Assembly: GCF_000244955.1 (NCBI RefSeq)
Contig: NZ_CM001439.1
Span: forward strand, 2,384,628 to 2,448,627
Length of the DNA: 64,000 nucleotides
Source of the DNA: Saccharomonospora marina XMU15
GTDB taxonomy: Bacteria; Actinomycetota; Actinomycetes; Mycobacteriales; Pseudonocardiaceae
Direction of reading: 5' to 3'
Shown here: piece after piece, positions 9,980 through 19,703 of the stretch
How the letters are laid out: each line of letters begins with the position of its first letter
How positions within the stretch are numbered: the stretch's first letter is position 1
Translations under genes and position numbers: made by a program
Notes under the pieces: generated by a model
What the model was told of the DNA's origin: nothing
The model's database searches: none
The model's input: only the letters and a program-made list of their open reading frames with translations

Positions 9980-10297
9980 TCGCTCGTGACCGCTGGTGTC
10001 ACCGGAGTCGGTGCGCCTCTACCTTCGAGCTGCAACGCCTGATCGATCTGGTCGATTCCGGGTGGCAGTTCGTGCCCGGCATCACCGAGTCCCCTCGACC
10101 TCGTGCGCGTGGACGCCGCCTGCTTGATCCGCGACCTCGCCGCTGTCGAACGGCGGTCGAGGATGCGGCAGCTTCCCCAACGTCCGACTCGGCACACCGT
10201 CGCGGGTGCCCGTCGAGCCTTCGACAACCCACCACCGCCTGATCAGGACCTCGTGCGGCGCGTGCTGCACGGCCTGCGTGACAAGACCTGGAGATGA
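9980..10297 (+). pseudogene. Possible frameshifted small gene
   Basis: Two adjacent frames join into one plausible helical protein. The first reads FELQRLIDLVDSGWQFVPG (to about 10080). The second reads LDLVRVDAACLIRDLAAVER and onward to DQDLVRRVLHGLRDKTWR and a stop at 10297. A frameshift near 10085-10100 would explain the break. It lies 8 nt upstream of the next gene in the same direction. I do not recognise the family, and the reading may be chance. Confidence 0.3.
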
Positions 10298-10304
10298 CGA
10301 CACC

Positions 10305-10763
10305 GTGGAACAACAACACACAGCCGCCGCCCCTCTCGCCCACGTGGCGCCGGCGTTGCTGATCCTGACCGACCGGGCCGCCACGCTGGCCCAAGCCCTG
10401 GCCAACCAGCCGAACGGACCCGCCTGCGTGCCTCAACCGTTCGGGCTGATGTCGCACCAGCAGTGGCACGCCATGATCGAGACCTTGTCCCAGTGGTGTA
10501 GCCGCAGCAACGGCGAGATGGAGGAGTTGCACGACTGCGGTCGCGGGATCTTGGAGTGTTGCCGCCACATGTCGTGGGACGAGGCCGCGCCACCGGTCAC
10601 GTCGGTCGAGGTGGATGTGCTGCGTCAGCAGTGGTACGCGGTGATCGGCGCGCTCGTGCATCTGGATCAGGCCGCGCCGGATGACTGGCACGCGATCAAC
10701 GCTACGGGGCGGGAGGTGGCCGAGCTGGGGCGTCGGATGATCGCTTTCCCCGCCGAACCTTGA
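10305..10763 (+). CDS. Uncharacterised protein, parent copy of a duplicated gene
   Basis: 152 aa from the GTG at 10305. Acidic and helical, with several His, Cys and Trp residues (DCGRGILECCRHMSWDE; QQWYAVIGALVHLDQAAPDDWH). No signal peptide or membrane segment. I do not recognise the family. Its last two thirds (from 10510) are duplicated almost exactly at 19703-19956, where they are fused in frame to a transposase. The next gene starts 57 nt downstream and is duplicated with it, so the two probably form an operon. Confidence 0.6.
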   Translation: MEQQHTAAAPLAHVAPALLILTDRAATLAQALANQPNGPACVPQPFGLMSHQQWHAMIETLSQWCSRSNGEMEELHDCGRGILECCRHMSWDEAAPPVTSVEVDVLRQQWYAVIGALVHLDQAAPDDWHAINATGREVAELGRRMIAFPAEP

Positions 10764-11337
10764 GCGCGGCCGGGAACCGAAGCCCGACGTGCAGTTCGCT
10801 ACGAATCTTGGAAAGAGTGATGACCGAAAACAGCCTGCCAGCAGCAGATCTGGACGCCGTGCTCGCGCGCCTGCGGCGCGCGGTCGAACGCGAGACCGGC
10901 TCCTGGTACGCCCGCAAAGACGCGGGCGACAACGACTCCCTATCCCCACTGCGGCGCATCGGGTTCCTGCTGCTGGAACTCGGATTCACCGTCGCCGAAG
11001 AGGGCGGCATCGCCTGCGGCGACATCGAGCAAGCCGTGTCCCGCGCCTACAACCTCCCTCGCCGCGCGATGGAGGACTCAGACCCTACGACACTCGGGCA
11101 GCTGGCCCACGCCACCAAGGAACGGGCACGAGCCATGGCCGAGGCCAACCATGCGGACAGCGTGTGGCGCACCGCCATCCGCGCAGCCTGCGACGCAGGG
11201 GAGAGACGCAAGGCCGTCGCTAACGTCGCCGGCGTCTCCGTGCACAGGGTGACCAGATCAACCAGGAGCGCCATCGAACAAACTAACCTCGCGCGTTCAT
11301 CGTGTTGTGGGGAGTGTCCGTGATCGCTGACACTCCC
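10510..11337. repeat. 828-bp duplication flanking the RHS module, copy 1
   Basis: Nearly identical to 19703-20531 apart from an internal rearrangement. Copy 1 is the intact arrangement: both open frames read through. The 135-bp segment 10877-11011 lies between two direct GCCTGCGG repeats (10869-10876 and 11012-11019) and is the piece that is inverted in copy 2. Confidence 0.9.
10820..11323 (+). CDS. Uncharacterised protein with C-terminal HTH-like segment
   Basis: 167 aa from ATG 10820 with a GGAAAGAG ribosome site. The C-terminal part (RKAVANVAGVSVHRVTRSTR) resembles a short helix-turn-helix of the kind found in small replicon or element proteins. The N-terminal part is charged and helical. 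Family not recognised. A scrambled second copy lies at 20013-20514, where an internal 135-bp segment is inverted and moved. The 3' flank is cut at 11337 by an IS fragment, so any further gene of this operon is lost here. In copy 2 the start of a next gene (GTG 20514) is still visible. Confidence 0.55.
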   Translation: MTENSLPAADLDAVLARLRRAVERETGSWYARKDAGDNDSLSPLRRIGFLLLELGFTVAEEGGIACGDIEQAVSRAYNLPRRAMEDSDPTTLGQLAHATKERARAMAEANHADSVWRTAIRAACDAGERRKAVANVAGVSVHRVTRSTRSAIEQTNLARSSCCGECP

Positions 11338-11483
11338 GCGCGCTTAGTACTGCAACGACGGCGCTTAGTACTGCGACGGCACTTGCTTGATCGTTAGTGG
11401 ATCATTGGTCCGTGGTAGTTGATCTCGTGGTTGCGGAACTGGACCGGATGCATGAACGGATCGCGGGCCGTCCGCACGGGTGA
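11338..11483 (+). mobile_element. IS701-like transposase 5' remnant
   Basis: Contains two tandem near-copies of GCGCTTAGTACTGC (from 11338 and 11362). They are followed by a 23-codon frame from GTG 11412 (VVVDLVVAELDRMHERIAGR and a stop) that resembles the N-terminus of IS701-type transposases. Homology stops abruptly at about 11470, where RHS coding sequence begins. The element end has been fused to a truncated RHS gene. Confidence 0.5.
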
Positions 11484-14400
11484 GGGTCGTATCGCGTTCG
11501 TCGTTCCCGCGCCGATCATGTGGGATTCGAGCGCCGGTGAGCAGTCGAGTCCGACGCGCCAGGGCCCGGTCGAGCAGCGCTTGGAGCGTGACGGGGCCGG
11601 CTGGCGTGTGGTGCTGTCGGCCGATCATGATTGGGTGAACTCGCCGGATCGCAGCTTTCCCATCACGGTCGATCCGGGCATTCATACGCACACGTTGTAT
11701 GCGGCCTATGACTCGTTTGTGTCCAACAGGTGGCCGAACACGAACTACGACGTGTACTCCGAGAGCGGTCTCGGCTATTTGGACAAGGTCGGGTATCACC
11801 CGGACGCGGGTCGGAACAAGGCGTACGCGTTCTACGACCTGTCCCATGTGGCGGGCAAGCAGATCATCGACGCGAAGTGGCATGGGTTCTGGGTGCATTC
11901 GTATCTGCACGATACGAAGACGCGGTTCCGGCTGCATCCGGTGAATTGTGGCTGGAACAAGTCGACGATCACGTGGAACAACCGTCCGTGTATCCGGGAC
12001 GCCCAGTACAAGGACGCGCAGGGCAAGGAGGCGACCTGGTCGCATGTGGACATCACGGATTGGGTGAAGAAGTACGCCTCGGGTTCGTGGGCGAACCACG
12101 GGCTGATGGTCGACACCGCGGGCGACGGGGTGAACTCGTGGAAGAAGCTGGGCGCGGCGGAGCGGGGCCCGGACAATGGCGCGTCGGTGGTGACGGTCGA
12201 TTTCAACGACTGGCCGGCTAAGCCGTCCCGGCAGGGCTGCTCGGGCGACGGTTGCACCCTGCATAGCGGCAGCCGTCAGCTGGGTGTGAACATCGTGGAC
12301 GGCAACAACGACCCGATGACCGTCCAGTTCTACGTCTCGACCAGTTCGGACGTGATGGAGTCGCACTTCACGTCCCACCAAGTGGACGTAAACGCAGGGT
12401 CCACGTCGGCGACGTGGACGGTGCCGTCGCTGCAGTGGGACGAGACTTACTACTGGCGGGTCCGGATCCGCGATCCGTACATGCCAGACAACACGTGGCG
12501 GTACTCGGATGTGTGGAGCTTCCGGACGACGAATACGACACCACCGGTACCGGCACTCGACGCACCGGCCGACCGGGCTGTGGTGATCGACAAACAGCCC
12601 ACGCTGACCGCCGATGCGGTGACCGACCCGGACGGGGATGCGGTGCAGTACCAGTTCTCGCTGGCCACCGGTGCCGACGGCCGGTCCGGGCAGGTCGCCC
12701 GCTCTGGATGGCTCGACAGTCCGTCGTGGCAGGTGCCCGCCGGGGTGCTCAAGGACGGGGTGAGCGACACGTGGACGGTGCGGGCGCGGGACAAGGAGCC
12801 CGGCACCGAGAGTCTCTACGCGCCGGCGCGGAAGCTGAAACTGGACCTGCGTCTGGGCCTGCAGGATGCGGTGCCCGGCGACGAGACGGGTCCGGTGAAG
12901 GTGAACCTGTCCACGGGGAACCTGCTCACCACCGCGAGCGGCCCGTCGATGCACACCGTCGGTGGTGATGTGTCGCTGGATCTGACGTACAACTCGCAGT
13001 CGGTGGACGAGACGGGGCTGGTGGGCGAGTACTTCACCGGCGATTCCACCAGCGGCATCGACGACGACGAGACGCCGGTGCTGGTACGCACCGATGCGCA
13101 GCTGTCGTTCGATTGGGCGCGGTCGTCGCCGTACGCGCCGGTGATCGCCAAGGATGGTTTCCGGGCCCGCTGGAAGGGCTATCTGCGTGTCCCCGAGGAC
13201 GGCGACTACGTCTTCGGGGGTTACCACGACGACGGGATGCGGGTCTGGATCGGCGGCGACAAGGTCTACGACCGGTGGAACTCCTGGACGTCGCCGAGCG
13301 ATCCGCCGGACTTCACCGACGCGACGACGAAAACGCTGCAGGCAGGGCAGACCTACTCGATCCGGGTCGAATACCGGGAGGGCGCGAACCTCGCCCAGGT
13401 CGAGCTCTGGGCACGCAAAGGTACGGGCGACGGGGTGCCGGTTCCGGCGTCGTGGTTGTCACCGACCGCGCCGGTGCTGCCGCCGGGCTGGTCGATGTCG
13501 GTCGGTTCGGATGCCAGTGGCGCGAACTACACCAAGGCCACCCTGACGGAGAACTCGGTGGTGCTCACCGACGCCAACGGGGCGAGCCACTCCTACACGA
13601 AACTCTCCGACGGCGGCTACGCCCCACCCCCGGGTGAGCACGGGATCCTGTCCCGCGACGCGAACGGCAAGCTGACGTTGATCGACGACGACGGCACGAC
13701 GTTCGCGTTCACCTCCGCCGGCGGGCTGGCCTCGATCACCGCCCCCATCGACGCCCGCAAGCCGGCGGCGACCCAGTTGCAGTGGTCCAGCCTGAACGCC
13801 GGGAACGTGGTGCCACGGTTGACCAAGGTTACCGATCCCGTATCAGGCCGCGCCATGGCGCTGCACTACTCGTCGGGCGATCTCGACACGCTGGACCCGG
13901 CGTGTGAGCGGGACCCGTGGCAGGCCTACGCGTGGCCCGCTCCGGCCGGGTTCCTCTGCGGCGTGACCATGCCGGACGGATCGTCGTCGCAGTACTACTA
14001 CAGCAACGGGCGCATCGGGGCGATCGAGTACCCGGGCAACCAGTGGATCCAGTACGCGTTCAACGGCCAGCACCTGCTGGACGGGATGCGCAGCTCGCTG
14101 GCCATGGACTGGGTCCTGGCCGATCCGGACACCCGCGGCCCGCTGGACAGCATGAACTACCAGTTCGGCTACGACGGCCAGCGCCGGGCCTCCTGGGTCG
14201 AGACCCCCGAGCCCAGCGGGTTCGACCAGACGCCCACGGAGAAACAGCACAAGGACTACACCTACGACGCCGACGCCACCACGGTGAACGTGGCCGGGAT
14301 GGACAGCGAGGCTGGGTTCAACCGGCGGATCACGAAGGACCAGGCAGGCCGGATGATCGCCGACACTGACGGCACCGGCAAGACCACGAAGTACACGTGG

Positions 14401-17400
14401 AACGCCGAGGACCAGATCACCTCGACCACCGACCCGGCCGGTCGGCTCTCCACCACGACCTACGACGATCATGGCAATCCGACCCACACGGCGGGACCGG
14501 GGCCGGCCGGGTGTTTCGGCGACGACCGGCTTCCCCTCGACCCCGCACCCGACGGGTGCGCGGGGGTCCCCCAGACGGTCAAGGCCTACGACGAGGGCTA
14601 CACCGGCCTGTCCAGCACGTGGTGGAACAACCCCGACTCCTCCGGTGCCGCCTACGGGTACTCGACCACGGCGCCGAACCAGAACTGGCGGACCAACCCG
14701 CCCACACCCGGCGTTGATCCCGACCGGTTCTCCGGCCGCATGTCCGGGCAACTCCAGGTCGACACGCAGGGCGACTACCTGTTCGGCACCGCCGAGAACG
14801 ACGTGACCGACGGCATGCGTGTCTATGTCGACGACAACCTCATCGCCAACCGCACCTACGCGCCGAGCGTGTACGCCGACAAGCCGGTCGGCTACTGGAG
14901 ACTGGGCGATGGCGACGGGGATGTGCGCGACCAGTCCGGCAACGGACACCGTGGCACCTATTCGGGCACGGTCACCCGGCAGGGGAACGGGGCGATGCCC
15001 GACGACAACAACACCGCCGCCGACTTCGCCGGCGGCAAGGCCCAGATCCCGGATTCCGACACGCTGGATGTCACCGGTGCCATGACGCTGGAGATGTGGG
15101 TCAAACCCCGCCACAACGAGGACGGCGGCGGCTGGAACGACCTGCTGTCCAAGTACGGCGGTACCGACGACGCCCCCATGCCGTACGAGCTGTCACTCAA
15201 GCCCGACATGACCATGCAGCTGCGGCAGAGCGGCAGCGGCACGACCTGGCAGAAGGTCACCTCCGACGATGCCGTGGTCCCCGGCCAGTGGAACCACATC
15301 GCCGTCACCCGCACGGCGGGTGGCAAGGTCACCTTCTACCTCAACGGGGAGAAGGCGGGCGGCGGCAGCTTCGCCGAGCAGGGCGCGGCCAACGCGCACC
15401 CACTGGTGATCGGCCGTCGCGAGAACGGCGGCAACGCCGCCGCCCAGATCGACGAGGTCGCGGTCTTCGACAAGGCCCTCGCCGAGAAGACCCTCTCCGC
15501 GCACGTCGCCGGAGCCGGCACCGTCAACAACGGCCGCCGCGCCATCACCCTCTCCCCGGGATCGCACCGTGTGCGGCTCGAGTACCTGCGGCATGCACTG
15601 CGCGGCAACATCACCCGCAGCACCGACGACCTCAACTTCACCTGGTACCGCATAGGCGGCAACGGCTGGAAGGCCGTCCCCGACGACAAACTCATCCCGA
15701 ACTACGGGCTGCGCACCTCCACCACGCAGCTGGAGTCGCGCGGGGTGCCGGACAAGAAGCTGATCACCAGCTACGGGGAGAATCTCGATCCGGCTTACGG
15801 CATGGACGAGCGGGCGGTGGTCAATCCGGACGGCCTCGCGATGGGTGGTACCGCCACCTACGAGATGCCGGGGGAGGGCTACCTGCGTCGTACGGCGAAG
15901 ACCAAACCGACCGGGGCGCAGACCACCTATACCTTCTACGGCGACACCGAAGTCCGGGACAACCCCTGCACCGACGAGGCGGACCCGGTGAACCAGAGCG
16001 GTCTGGTCAAGACGGCCACCATGCCCACGGCCGCCGATGGGACGACGCGGGTGGAGGAGCAGGTCTACGACGTGCTCGGCCGCACCGTCGCCGACCATCT
16101 CACCGGGCAGGGCTGGGCGTGTACCAGCTACGACGCGCGAGGGCGCCCGGCGACGAAGACGTTTCCGGTGAACTCGGCCGACGGCGAGCGGACCGTGACC
16201 TACGACTACGGCGTAGACGGGAACCCGCTGGTCAGCTCCGTCAGCGACCGGTATGGCACCATTACCACGCGGGTGAACCTGCTCGGCCAGACCGTCGCCT
16301 ACACCGACGCCAACGGGGTCGAAACCGACACCGAGTTCGACGCGCTGGGCAACACCACGAAGGAGACCGTGATCACGCCCCATGATGGTCAGCAGGTCAC
16401 CACACGCACCTACGACGACGCGGGCAGGCTGCTGACCACCGAGCTGGACGGCACCACGCTGGCCACCGCGACCTACGACGACGCCGGACAACTGGCAAGC
16501 GTCGTCTACGCCAACGGCACCTCGCTGGCCGGTGTCGACCGCGACGGCGCCGGCCGCCGTGGTGGGCTGACGTGGGAACTGGCTGACGGCCAGCAGGTCA
16601 CTGCCACCGTGACGAGGTCCCGGGCGGGCACGATCGTCGACGAGAGCCTCAACGGTGTCGATCCGCGTCCGGACGGGCCCAACTATGTCTATGACGGTGC
16701 GGGCCGACTGACCGAGGCTTACGTCTCGGGACATCACTATGCCTACGATTTCACCAGCCAAGCCGCCGACACCTGCCCCGAGGGAACGCAAGCGAATGCC
16801 GGGAAGAACACGAACCGTGTGAAGCTCACCGACACCACGGCGTCGGGGACCGCGGTCACGGGGTACTGCTACGACACGGCGGACCGGCTGCTGGCCACCC
16901 AAGGTGCGCTGGAGACGAGCTATACCTACGACGCGGCGGGGAACACGACCACGATCACCGACGGGGACTCCGAGACGTCTCTGGGGTTCGACACGGCCGG
17001 CCGTAATCTGACCGCGCGGACGACGGGACCGGAGCCTGCGTCGGTGGCCTACGTGCGGGATGCCACGGACCGCATCATCCTGCGCGGCGTCGACGAGGGC
17101 GACAGTCCTGGTCAGGTGCTGTATGGCTACACCGGCGACGGTGACGGCGCCGCGCTGACACTGGACGGAAACAAGCGCCTGCTGACCCGCACGCTCGTGC
17201 TGCCGGGTGGGGTGCTCTACACCCTGCATGCCACGGTGCCCGCAGGGGAGGCGGACCATGCGGGCTGGGACTACCCGAGCGTGCGGGACGACCTGGTGCT
17301 CTCGGCCGACGACACCGGCAGCCAGGTCGGCCCGTTGCGCCGCTACGGACCGTACGGGCAACCGCTGGGCAGCGACGGTGCGGTCGATCCGGATGAGGTG

Positions 17401-18114
17401 CCGGACAACCAGCCCGGGGACATGGACTACGGGTGGCTGGGGCAGAACCAGCGGCCCTACGAGCACGCCGGGTCCCTGGCCCTGGTGCAGATGGGCGCGC
17501 GTCCCTACAGCCCGCTGCTGGGCCGGTTCCTCTCCACCGATCCCGACCCGGCCGGCGCGGCCAACGACTACGACTACGTCGGCGCCAACCCGATCAACAC
17601 CCTCGACATCGACGGACGCAACTGGTTCACCGACAGAATCAGCGACGTTGGCAGCGCCCTCAAATCCGCCGGCGAATGGGCCTGGGACCACAGGCAAGAC
17701 ATCGCCACCGTCGGAGTAGCAGTCGGCTGCACATTCCTCACCGCGGGCGGATGCGCCTTCGCGGGAGGTGCCCTCTGGGCCGTATCGCTTGCGGATGAGT
17801 ACATCACCACTGGCACGATTGACTGGTGGAAGGCAGGCACCAACCTGGCACTTCAGATCACCAGTGCTCGTATAGCGAAAAGGCTGGCCGGCGGCTGGCG
17901 TGAACGTAACGTCCAGTACAACGCCAAACGCCCCGCGGTGAAACGCGCCAGAGGCCGTCACCGTGCCCATGTGGACAAGAAGGGCACGGCCAAGAAATGG
18001 GGCTCGAACGCCGCCCAAGCCGGAGTGGCCTACACCATCGGGCAACTCATCTCGTACGCTCCGGACGCATCCGGCAGAAAATACTACCGAAAAGGAGGAA
18101 TGGCATTCTACTAG
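11419..18114 (+). CDS. RHS/YD-repeat polymorphic toxin, probably 5'-truncated
   Basis: 2231 codons open. The first recognisable RHS-type sequence begins near 11478 (FVVPAPIMWDSS), a motif normally found some hundreds of residues into these proteins. No signal peptide precedes it, so the N-terminus was probably lost to the adjoining IS fragment. Order: a DNRLRE-like beta region (to about residue 280), fibronectin-like segments, a PA14 domain (about 532-680), YD repeats, a second PA14-like region split by a LamG domain (about 1065-1400), then many YD repeats. The RHS core ends with LGRFLSTDPDPAGAANDYDY and NTLDIDGRNW near residue 2068. The last 160 residues are a variable tip with two hydrophobic stretches and a basic segment (AKRPAVKRARGRHRAHVDKK). 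Tip toxicity is inferred from architecture. Confidence 0.85.
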   Translation: MISWLRNWTGCMNGSRAVRTGEGRIAFVVPAPIMWDSSAGEQSSPTRQGPVEQRLERDGAGWRVVLSADHDWVNSPDRSFPITVDPGIHTHTLYAAYDSFVSNRWPNTNYDVYSESGLGYLDKVGYHPDAGRNKAYAFYDLSHVAGKQIIDAKWHGFWVHSYLHDTKTRFRLHPVNCGWNKSTITWNNRPCIRDAQYKDAQGKEATWSHVDITDWVKKYASGSWANHGLMVDTAGDGVNSWKKLGAAERGPDNGASVVTVDFNDWPAKPSRQGCSGDGCTLHSGSRQLGVNIVDGNNDPMTVQFYVSTSSDVMESHFTSHQVDVNAGSTSATWTVPSLQWDETYYWRVRIRDPYMPDNTWRYSDVWSFRTTNTTPPVPALDAPADRAVVIDKQPTLTADAVTDPDGDAVQYQFSLATGADGRSGQVARSGWLDSPSWQVPAGVLKDGVSDTWTVRARDKEPGTESLYAPARKLKLDLRLGLQDAVPGDETGPVKVNLSTGNLLTTASGPSMHTVGGDVSLDLTYNSQSVDETGLVGEYFTGDSTSGIDDDETPVLVRTDAQLSFDWARSSPYAPVIAKDGFRARWKGYLRVPEDGDYVFGGYHDDGMRVWIGGDKVYDRWNSWTSPSDPPDFTDATTKTLQAGQTYSIRVEYREGANLAQVELWARKGTGDGVPVPASWLSPTAPVLPPGWSMSVGSDASGANYTKATLTENSVVLTDANGASHSYTKLSDGGYAPPPGEHGILSRDANGKLTLIDDDGTTFAFTSAGGLASITAPIDARKPAATQLQWSSLNAGNVVPRLTKVTDPVSGRAMALHYSSGDLDTLDPACERDPWQAYAWPAPAGFLCGVTMPDGSSSQYYYSNGRIGAIEYPGNQWIQYAFNGQHLLDGMRSSLAMDWVLADPDTRGPLDSMNYQFGYDGQRRASWVETPEPSGFDQTPTEKQHKDYTYDADATTVNVAGMDSEAGFNRRITKDQAGRMIADTDGTGKTTKYTWNAEDQITSTTDPAGRLSTTTYDDHGNPTHTAGPGPAGCFGDDRLPLDPAPDGCAGVPQTVKAYDEGYTGLSSTWWNNPDSSGAAYGYSTTAPNQNWRTNPPTPGVDPDRFSGRMSGQLQVDTQGDYLFGTAENDVTDGMRVYVDDNLIANRTYAPSVYADKPVGYWRLGDGDGDVRDQSGNGHRGTYSGTVTRQGNGAMPDDNNTAADFAGGKAQIPDSDTLDVTGAMTLEMWVKPRHNEDGGGWNDLLSKYGGTDDAPMPYELSLKPDMTMQLRQSGSGTTWQKVTSDDAVVPGQWNHIAVTRTAGGKVTFYLNGEKAGGGSFAEQGAANAHPLVIGRRENGGNAAAQIDEVAVFDKALAEKTLSAHVAGAGTVNNGRRAITLSPGSHRVRLEYLRHALRGNITRSTDDLNFTWYRIGGNGWKAVPDDKLIPNYGLRTSTTQLESRGVPDKKLITSYGENLDPAYGMDERAVVNPDGLAMGGTATYEMPGEGYLRRTAKTKPTGAQTTYTFYGDTEVRDNPCTDEADPVNQSGLVKTATMPTAADGTTRVEEQVYDVLGRTVADHLTGQGWACTSYDARGRPATKTFPVNSADGERTVTYDYGVDGNPLVSSVSDRYGTITTRVNLLGQTVAYTDANGVETDTEFDALGNTTKETVITPHDGQQVTTRTYDDAGRLLTTELDGTTLATATYDDAGQLASVVYANGTSLAGVDRDGAGRRGGLTWELADGQQVTATVTRSRAGTIVDESLNGVDPRPDGPNYVYDGAGRLTEAYVSGHHYAYDFTSQAADTCPEGTQANAGKNTNRVKLTDTTASGTAVTGYCYDTADRLLATQGALETSYTYDAAGNTTTITDGDSETSLGFDTAGRNLTARTTGPEPASVAYVRDATDRIILRGVDEGDSPGQVLYGYTGDGDGAALTLDGNKRLLTRTLVLPGGVLYTLHATVPAGEADHAGWDYPSVRDDLVLSADDTGSQVGPLRRYGPYGQPLGSDGAVDPDEVPDNQPGDMDYGWLGQNQRPYEHAGSLALVQMGARPYSPLLGRFLSTDPDPAGAANDYDYVGANPINTLDIDGRNWFTDRISDVGSALKSAGEWAWDHRQDIATVGVAVGCTFLTAGGCAFAGGALWAVSLADEYITTGTIDWWKAGTNLALQITSARIAKRLAGGWRERNVQYNAKRPAVKRARGRHRAHVDKKGTAKKWGSNAAQAGVAYTIGQLISYAPDASGRKYYRKGGMAFY

Positions 18115-18665
18115 AAACGGATCCACCCGGAGAGCATGTTTCGACCATACGCAACAACAAACAAAGAATCGGAGGGACGATTTCGTCCATTGTAGTAGTC
18201 ATTGCAATTATTTCAGGAATCATCTTTGGATACAAGAAAGGTAGACCATTCGAGGTCGCTGTCCAATTTGTAGCACTGACAGTTCCGGTGCTCTGGCTTA
18301 ACATAGCCATACTGAGAACGAAGATTATTGTTACAGATGTAGGGCTGTATGTTCGGAACTGGTTTGTGCCGCACTGGGTTCCGTGGGGTGCGGTGCGAGA
18401 GTTGGGTGTCCAGAATGACTTGCTGGTTGTGCTGACGGACGGGAGCGTGATTCGGCCGAGTGTGGGGCAAGGATCGTTGGCGAGTGCAATGCGAGGAAAC
18501 CGGTCACAGCGCGCGCTCCGGGATCGCATCGACAAGCTGCGTGCGCAGGCACCCGAAGTTCCGGCAACCAGTGTGGAGCGGAAGCTCCAGTTGGGCGTGA
18601 TCCGTATGGTTGCGCTGTTCGCCGTCTTCTTCGCGATCCTGCTGGTGCGCAGAGCGTTGATGTGA
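18105..18665 (+). CDS. Putative immunity protein: PH-like membrane protein with a possible ATT start
   Basis: About 186 aa. Two hydrophobic segments near the N-terminus (ISSIVVVIAIISGIIFG; FVALTVPVLWLNIAIL) lead into a bacterial PH-like domain (VGLYVRNWFVPHWVPWGAV; NDLLVVLTDGSVIRPSVG) and a final membrane helix. It follows the RHS tip at once, where immunity genes usually lie, and its membrane topology suits protection against a membrane-acting toxin. The frame has no ATG, GTG or TTG before the second hydrophobic segment. However, AGGAGG at 18093-18098 lies 6 nt before an in-frame ATT at 18105. ATT initiation or a sequence error are both possible. The frame is open upstream to 17997. Confidence 0.6.
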   Translation: MLLETDPPGEHVSTIRNNKQRIGGTISSIVVVIAIISGIIFGYKKGRPFEVAVQFVALTVPVLWLNIAILRTKIIVTDVGLYVRNWFVPHWVPWGAVRELGVQNDLLVVLTDGSVIRPSVGQGSLASAMRGNRSQRALRDRIDKLRAQAPEVPATSVERKLQLGVIRMVALFAVFFAILLVRRALM

Positions 18666-18866
18666 TTCGCGGACGGTGCACGGTACGTTGGAAATGAGTT
18701 GCGAGTGCGCAACGCTGGTAATATCGCCACGAGAATTGATGGCGAACAAAGGTCTCGTCGGCTTTGTCCACTGAGCCGTTTTCATCCTGGTCTGGATGTG
18801 TTGGCAGGCAAGGACTCTCGCTGATCACGAGTTGATGATCTTCGGCGTGTCGGCGCCGTGATGTGG

Positions 18867-18924
18867 TGAAGCCCCTGGTAGCAGGACTTTCGACCAAGAT
18901 CGTTCTGCTGAACCAGGGGCTTCA
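18867..18924. other. Long hairpin at the left end of an IS element
   Basis: Perfect 13-bp arms TGAAGCCCCTGGT (18867-18879) and ACCAGGGGCTTCA (18912-18924), extended by AGCAG/CTGCT. It lies just before the transposase reading frame. It may block read-through into the IS or be part of its left end. Confidence 0.55.
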
Positions 18925-19703
18925 GGTGTTGTTCTACCGTGCTGCGCTGCCGTTGTCACGTCAGACCCTGACCCCTTTGTGTCCGGGCTGATCCGCACGT
19001 ACCGCCGCGAGATCGGCTCGCCGTGGCGGTTGCTCAACACAGCCGAGCAGGCGTTGCTGGTGTTGGTCCACCTGCGCAAGGGCGAGCTGTTCGCCGAGGT
19101 CGGCGTCGGGTTCGGGGTGTCGACCACGACGTGCTGGCGGTATGTGAACGAGACCGTCGAACTGCTCGCCGCGCGGGCGCCGAAGCTGCGTGCGGCGCTG
19201 CGGGAGGCCAAGCGTGCAGGCCATGCCTATGTGGTCATCGACGGCACGCTGATCCCGATCGACCGGATCGCCGCCGACCGGCCCTTCTACTCGGGCAAAC
19301 ACCGCAAGCACGGGGTGAACGTGCAGGTCATCGCCTCACCGGACGGCACCATCCTGTGGGTGTCCGGTGACCTGCCCGGCGCCACGCATGACACCGCGGC
19401 CGCCCGGATCTGGAACATTCTCGCCGCCCTGCGCGACGCCGGGCTGATCGCGTTGGGCGACAAGGGTTACCACGGCTACGACCCGACCGGAGCACACGTG
19501 ATCACGCGGTACAAGGGCCGCAACAAGCCCGAATCGCAAACCGACGCCAACCGGGCCCACGCCCGGCTCCGCAGCCCCGGTGAACGCGCCAACGCCCAGC
19601 TCAAGACCTGGCGCATCCTACGCAAACTCCGCAACTGCCCACGCCGCGCCGACCGCCTGACCAAAGCCATCCACGTCCTACAGAACCACGAACCCGCGAA
19701 CGA
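18867..19703 (+). mobile_element. IS5-group insertion sequence, right end lost
   Basis: Begins near the hairpin and continues through a DDE transposase. Translation of 18929-18975 (VLFYRAALPLSRQTL) gives the expected N-terminus of this family but is out of frame with the rest by an indel at about 18970. The right end is missing: transposase coding runs straight into the duplicated 828-bp block at 19703. Confidence 0.7.

Noticed and set aside
15193-18126. 977-codon open frame on the minus strand inside the RHS gene
   Set aside because: Antisense shadow of the RHS coding sequence caused by high GC; composition is Arg/Val/Gly-rich with no domain.
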